8,163 bases of DNA from the NCBI GenBank assembly GCA_019689515.1, contig JADGHI010000148.1:1-8163 (forward strand), read 5' to 3'. This document shows, in pieces, positions 5,652 to 8,163 of the stretch (positions within the stretch are counted from its first letter, which is position 1; the number at the start of each line of letters is the position of its first letter). The position numbers were made by a program, and so were the translations under genes. Source of the DNA: Acetobacteraceae bacterium. Its GTDB lineage: Bacteria > Pseudomonadota > Alphaproteobacteria > Acetobacterales > Acetobacteraceae. The notes under the pieces were generated by a model. It worked only from the letters and a program-made list of their open reading frames with translations, did not search any database and had not been told where the DNA came from.

Positions 5652-6034
5652 GGATCGAGCGCCAGGGCGAAGGTCACCATGGCGGCGAGCAGGCCGGTCG
5701 CCGTGGCCGGCGCGGCGAGCCGGGCCCGCGCCTCGAGCCGCACCTGGTGATCGGGGGTGAGGGCCAGTCGCCAGCCACTGGGCAGCGCCGGAGCGATCGC
5801 GCCGAGTGCGGCGAAGGCTGCGCCGCGGCGCGCCGCTCCGTCCGGCTCGGCCGTCGAGGGAATGCGCGCGGCGATCGCCGCCAGCCACAATTCCTCCGGC
5901 CCGTCGAGGCGGGCTTCGCACCGCCGTCCGCGCCAGGCGAAGCGCAGGCAGGGAGGATGAAGCTCGGGCGCGCGCGGCACCAGGACGCCATCCTCTCCGA
6001 CCGCGAAGGGCCCGAGGGTGAGCGTAATCGGCAT
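5615..6034 (-). CDS. Uncharacterised protein, about 139 residues (180 with the upstream start)
   Basis: I do not recognise the family with confidence. The product begins MPITLTLGPFAVGEDGVLVP and includes PPCLRFAWRGRRCEARLDG, a helical Ala/Leu-rich middle, then HQVRLEARARLAAP and FALALDPYLDRLDSAGAS. The order of strands followed by two final helices loosely recalls small YbjN or secretion-chaperone-like proteins, but that is only an impression. No signal peptide or membrane segment is seen, so it should be cytoplasmic. I chose the ATG at 6034 because GAAGG lies seven bases upstream and because codons above it lose the usual third-position G/C bias. The frame is open to another ATG at 6157, adding a 41-residue Pro-rich N-terminus; that longer form would leave only 48 bases before the divergent psd start. 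Its 3' end overlaps the end of the LysM gene by 37 bp, tail to tail. Confidence 0.75.
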   Translation of the reverse strand: MPITLTLGPFAVGEDGVLVPRAPELHPPCLRFAWRGRRCEARLDGPEELWLAAIAARIPSTAEPDGAARRGAAFAALGAIAPALPSGWRLALTPDHQVRLEARARLAAPATATGLLAAMVTFALALDPYLDRLDSAGAS

Positions 6035-6168
6035 TGGCCGGCCTTCACCGGCATCGCGTTCCGGCTGCGGCCAGCCATCCTCCGGCGCGGGCGATCGCAT
6101 CAGTTCCGTCGGCGGCGCCGGTCCGCCAGGCGGTGGCGAGGCTGCTGGGATCGGCATGGCGCCCAGGG

Positions 6169-6197
6169 TTGTCCGGGATAGGTGAACGCACCATAAC
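6169..6197 (+). promoter_or_regulatory. Candidate psd promoter giving a near-leaderless transcript
   Basis: TTGTCC (6169-6174), a 17-base spacer, and CATAAC (6192-6197) match four of six positions of each sigma-70-type hexamer. Expected initiation about seven bases after the -10 falls near 6204, only two bases before the psd ATG at 6206. There is no Shine-Dalgarno before that ATG, which fits translation of a leaderless mRNA. This is inferred from pattern and spacing only. Confidence 0.42.
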
Positions 6198-6205
6198 CGC
6201 CGCCC

Positions 6206-6901
6206 ATGTCCCTCGGTGATTCCCTGCGGCTGGTGCTGGCCCCGCCACATCCGGCCGGTCATCCCTTTCTGGCGATCGGCGCGGCGGCGATGCTGCTCGG
6301 CTGGCTGCTGCTGGGGGACTGGCTGGTCTGGCTCGGCCTGATCTTCATCCTGTTCTGCCTCTACTTCTTCCGCGATCCGGAACGCGTGCCGCCGCCCCGG
6401 CCGGGCGTGATCCTCGCCCCCGCGGACGGCAAGGTGGTCTCCGTCAGGCCCGCGGTGCCGCCGGCCGAACTGGGCCTGGGAGAGACACCGCGCTGGCGGG
6501 TGGCGATCTTCCTCTCGGTCCTCGATGTGCACGTGAACCGCATTCCGGCGGACGGCACCGTCACGCGCATCGCGTACCGCCACGGCGCCTTCCTCAATGC
6601 GAGCCTCGACAAGGCCTCGGACGAGAACGAACGCAACGCCATCGCGATGGTCCTGCCGGACGGGCGCGACCTCGCGGTGGTGCAGATCGCGGGGCTGATC
6701 GCGCGGCGCATCGTCTGCCAGGTGCGCGAGGGCGACGCGGTGCAGGCCGGGCAGCGCTTCGGCATCATCCGCTTCGGCAGCCGCACCGACCTCTACCTGC
6801 CCGAGGGCGTGCGGCCCCTGGTCACCGAGGGGCAGACCATGATCGGCGGCGAGACGGTGATTGCGGAACTCGGGCCCAAGGAGAGCGGGGGCAAGGGATG
6901 A
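6206..6901 (+). CDS. psd: Phosphatidylserine decarboxylase, short membrane-anchored form
   Basis: Converts phosphatidylserine to phosphatidylethanolamine at the inner membrane. The 231-residue length fits the short class of the family. Residues about 20-54 are hydrophobic and form one or two membrane segments ending in CLYFFRDPER, the family's typical lead-in. APADGKVV contains Asp74 and SVLDVHVNRIP contains His109, likely members of the self-cleavage triad. FGSRTDLYLPEG holds Gly191-Ser192, where the proenzyme cleaves itself to leave a pyruvoyl group on the small (alpha) chain; this short class has GS rather than the LGST of the E. coli enzyme. The homology fits the ATG at 6206, although no Shine-Dalgarno precedes it. 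Its TGA overlaps the pssA start as ATGA, so the two consecutive steps are translated together, with psd first although it acts second. Confidence 0.97.
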   Translation: MSLGDSLRLVLAPPHPAGHPFLAIGAAAMLLGWLLLGDWLVWLGLIFILFCLYFFRDPERVPPPRPGVILAPADGKVVSVRPAVPPAELGLGETPRWRVAIFLSVLDVHVNRIPADGTVTRIAYRHGAFLNASLDKASDENERNAIAMVLPDGRDLAVVQIAGLIARRIVCQVREGDAVQAGQRFGIIRFGSRTDLYLPEGVRPLVTEGQTMIGGETVIAELGPKESGGKG

Positions 6902-7917
6902 ACGGCAGTGGCGGAGGCGAGGACCGCGGCATGAGCGCACGCCCCGCCGAAGGCCGCCCCCAGATTCATGAGCGCCCGGAGGGTGGCGGCGAAGGCGCCT
7001 CCCCCGAGAGCCTGTCCCGCCGCAGCGGCGTCGGCATCCGCCGGCTGCGCCGCCGCTTCCGCCCGCGCACGCGCCCGCGCTTCGAGGGGCAGAGCTTCAA
7101 CCGCCTCATCCCCAACATCCTCACCCTCATCGCGCTGTGCGCCGGCCTCACCGGGCTTCGCTTCGCGCTCGACGGGCGATGGGAGCCGGCGGCGGGACTG
7201 ATCGTCTTCGCCGCGGCGCTCGACGGCATAGACGGGCGGCTGGCGCGGCTGCTGAAGGCGACCAGCCGCTTCGGGGCGGAGTTCGACAGCCTGGCGGACT
7301 TCCTCTCCTTCGGCGTGGCGCCGGCGCTGGTGCTCTATCTCTGGACGATGCAGGAGTGGCGCGGCTTCGGCTTCGCGCCTTGCCTGCTGTTCGCGGTGTG
7401 CAGTGCGCTGCGCCTGGCGCGCTTCAACGCCTCGCTCGACGCGCCGGGGCCGGTGCCGCTGACCGGGCCGCCGCCGAAGCCTGCCTATGCGCAGAGCTTC
7501 TTCACCGGTGTCCCCGCGCCGGCCGGGGCCGGGTTGGCGCTGTTCCCGCTGTTCGCCGCCCTGGCGCTGGAGGGCTGGGGGATGTCCGTGCTCGCCGAGG
7601 CGGTGCGGTATCCGGGCTTCGTCGGCGCGGTGCTGGTGGTGGTGGCCGCCCTGATGGTGAGCACGCTGCCGACCTGGAGCTTCAAGAACTTCAAGGTGCC
7701 GCGCGAGCTGGTGCTGCCGCTGCTGCTCGGCATCGGCATCTACGCCGGCTTCCTGGTGACCGAGCCCTGGGCAGCAATGGCACTCGGCGGGCTGATCTAT
7801 GCCGGCATGCTGCCCTTCTCGGTGCGGAGCTACCGGCGCCTGAAGCGCGAGGCGGAAGCGATGCTCGAGCCGACTCTGGTCACGACGACGGAGCAGCGGG
7901 GCGCCGGCACCGGCTGA
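6898..7917 (+). CDS. pssA: CDP-diacylglycerol-serine O-phosphatidyltransferase (phosphatidylserine synthase)
   Basis: Joins CDP-diacylglycerol and L-serine to make phosphatidylserine, the substrate of the psd product, in the inner membrane. It is the integral-membrane, CDP-alcohol phosphatidyltransferase type. The complete family signature is present: D112-G113-x2-A116-R117, eight residues, G126-x3-D130-x3-D134, whose aspartates bind metal and the CDP group. The homologous core starts at FNRLIPNILTLIALCAGLTG (68-87) and shows about six to eight membrane helices up to residue 307. A PLTGPPPKPAYAQSFFTG loop (187-204) follows the catalytic helices. The first 65 residues are unusual: hydrophilic, with an Arg-rich run (RRLRRRFRPRTRPRFEG, 48-64), probably a disordered cytoplasmic extension. 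The ATG at 6898 overlaps the psd stop; an in-frame ATG at 6931 would shorten only this extension. The frame ends 111 bases before the next gene. Confidence 0.95.
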   Translation: MNGSGGGEDRGMSARPAEGRPQIHERPEGGGEGASPESLSRRSGVGIRRLRRRFRPRTRPRFEGQSFNRLIPNILTLIALCAGLTGLRFALDGRWEPAAGLIVFAAALDGIDGRLARLLKATSRFGAEFDSLADFLSFGVAPALVLYLWTMQEWRGFGFAPCLLFAVCSALRLARFNASLDAPGPVPLTGPPPKPAYAQSFFTGVPAPAGAGLALFPLFAALALEGWGMSVLAEAVRYPGFVGAVLVVVAALMVSTLPTWSFKNFKVPRELVLPLLLGIGIYAGFLVTEPWAAMALGGLIYAGMLPFSVRSYRRLKREAEAMLEPTLVTTTEQRGAGTG

Positions 7918-7982
7918 GCCCGCCGTCCCCGCCAGGCGCTGCGCGAATCGGATTGTCGCGCGCGCCGCCGCACCTCATCGTC

Positions 7983-8010
7983 CGTACGCCTTGCAGAAGC
8001 AAGGCGTGCG
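7983..8010. other. Strong 12-bp hairpin between pssA and the cytochrome gene
   Basis: CGTACGCCTTGC and GCAAGGCGTGCG pair around the four-base loop AGAA; eleven Watson-Crick pairs and one G-T wobble. No T-run follows on the plus strand (it is followed by AAATGGGGGGG), and none follows on the minus strand. It could still end the psd-pssA transcript by a factor-dependent route or act in the 5' leader of the cytochrome gene, whose start is 19 bases downstream. Confidence 0.7.
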
Positions 8011-8028
8011 AAATGGGGGGGACCGGGC

Positions 8029-8163
8029 GTGACTCGATTCTGGAGCAGGCGGGCGGGCGCTGTGGCGGCCGGCATCGCCGTGGTGGTGACGGCGTGCCTT
8101 GCCAGGCCGGCCGCAGCGCAGACCCAGGCCGATCTGGTGGCGCGCGGCCGGTACCTCGTGGAG
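8029..8163 (+). CDS. Probable c-type cytochrome, N-terminal part only
   Basis: The first 45 codons of an exported protein that continues past the window. Residues 1-31 look like a signal peptide: MTRFWSRRAG, a hydrophobic stretch AVAAGIAVVVTACLA, and a cleavage site after RPAAA. The mature start, ADLVARGRYLVE, is characteristic of the first haem domain of periplasmic mono- or di-haem cytochrome c proteins and of cytochrome subunits of membrane dehydrogenases, in which a haem-binding CxxCH soon follows; that motif lies beyond the window, so the assignment rests on this short match. The start is a GTG preceded by a G-rich run (G7 at 8015-8021). An ATG at 8013 is in another frame and is not the start. 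It has the same orientation as psd-pssA but is separated by a hairpin, so it is probably an independent unit. Confidence 0.72.
   Translation, partial: MTRFWSRRAGAVAAGIAVVVTACLARPAAAQTQADLVARGRYLVE

Noticed and set aside
4224..5921. Long minus-strand frame opposite the LysM gene
   Set aside because: The plus strand carries a clear Ig-like/LysM protein; the antisense product is Arg-rich with no domain.
6158..6940. Upstream extension of the unknown minus-strand gene across psd
   Set aside because: This part is antisense to phosphatidylserine decarboxylase and lacks coding character.

Overview
This is a GC-rich chromosomal window with strong G/C preference at third codon positions. The gene content is typical of an alphaproteobacterium: a Bug-type TctC receptor beside CoA-transferase and crotonase genes, a psd-pssA pair of the short decarboxylase class, and an Ig-like/LysM protein. 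A member of the Acetobacteraceae (Roseomonas-like) or a close relative is my best guess from gene content alone. No rRNA, tRNA, CRISPR array or insertion sequence was seen.

Region 1 (1-2359, minus strand) is a compact catabolic operon read from right to left. A possible 17-codon leader ORF with a strong Shine-Dalgarno sequence is followed by a CaiB/BaiF family (type III) CoA-transferase, a crotonase-fold protein, and the start of a tripartite-tricarboxylate-transporter periplasmic receptor that leaves the window at base 1. Leader/transferase and transferase/crotonase are joined by 4-base overlaps, and the receptor follows 13 bases after the crotonase. The layout suggests uptake, CoA activation and modification of an organic acid. 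The substrate cannot be read from the sequence.

Region 2 (2360-3151) is a relict patch. It holds the 3' end of an erythromycin-esterase-family gene (minus strand), cut off at its 5' side and frameshifted near its end. Two small intact ORFs of 39 and 58 codons follow it on the same strand, the first behind an AAGGAG ribosome site. The truncation lies at a 22-bp alternating pyrimidine-purine tract.

Region 3 (3152-6157) holds a roughly ten-helix membrane protein of unknown function and an anchored envelope protein with two Ig-like domains and a C-terminal LysM domain, both on the plus strand. A convergent uncharacterised gene on the minus strand overlaps the LysM gene by 37 bp.

Region 4 (6169-7917, plus strand) is the phosphatidylethanolamine branch of phospholipid synthesis in reversed order: psd (phosphatidylserine decarboxylase) then pssA (phosphatidylserine synthase), overlapping by ATGA. 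A promoter-like sequence is placed so close to psd that its transcript may be leaderless.

Region 5 (7918-8163) has a strong hairpin and then the signal peptide and first mature residues of a probable c-type cytochrome, cut by the window end.

I did not find a clearly new multi-gene system. The items most worth a second look are the small-ORF pair beside the esterase relict, the coupled leader ORF, the crotonase lacking one catalytic glutamate, and the possible leaderless psd promoter.
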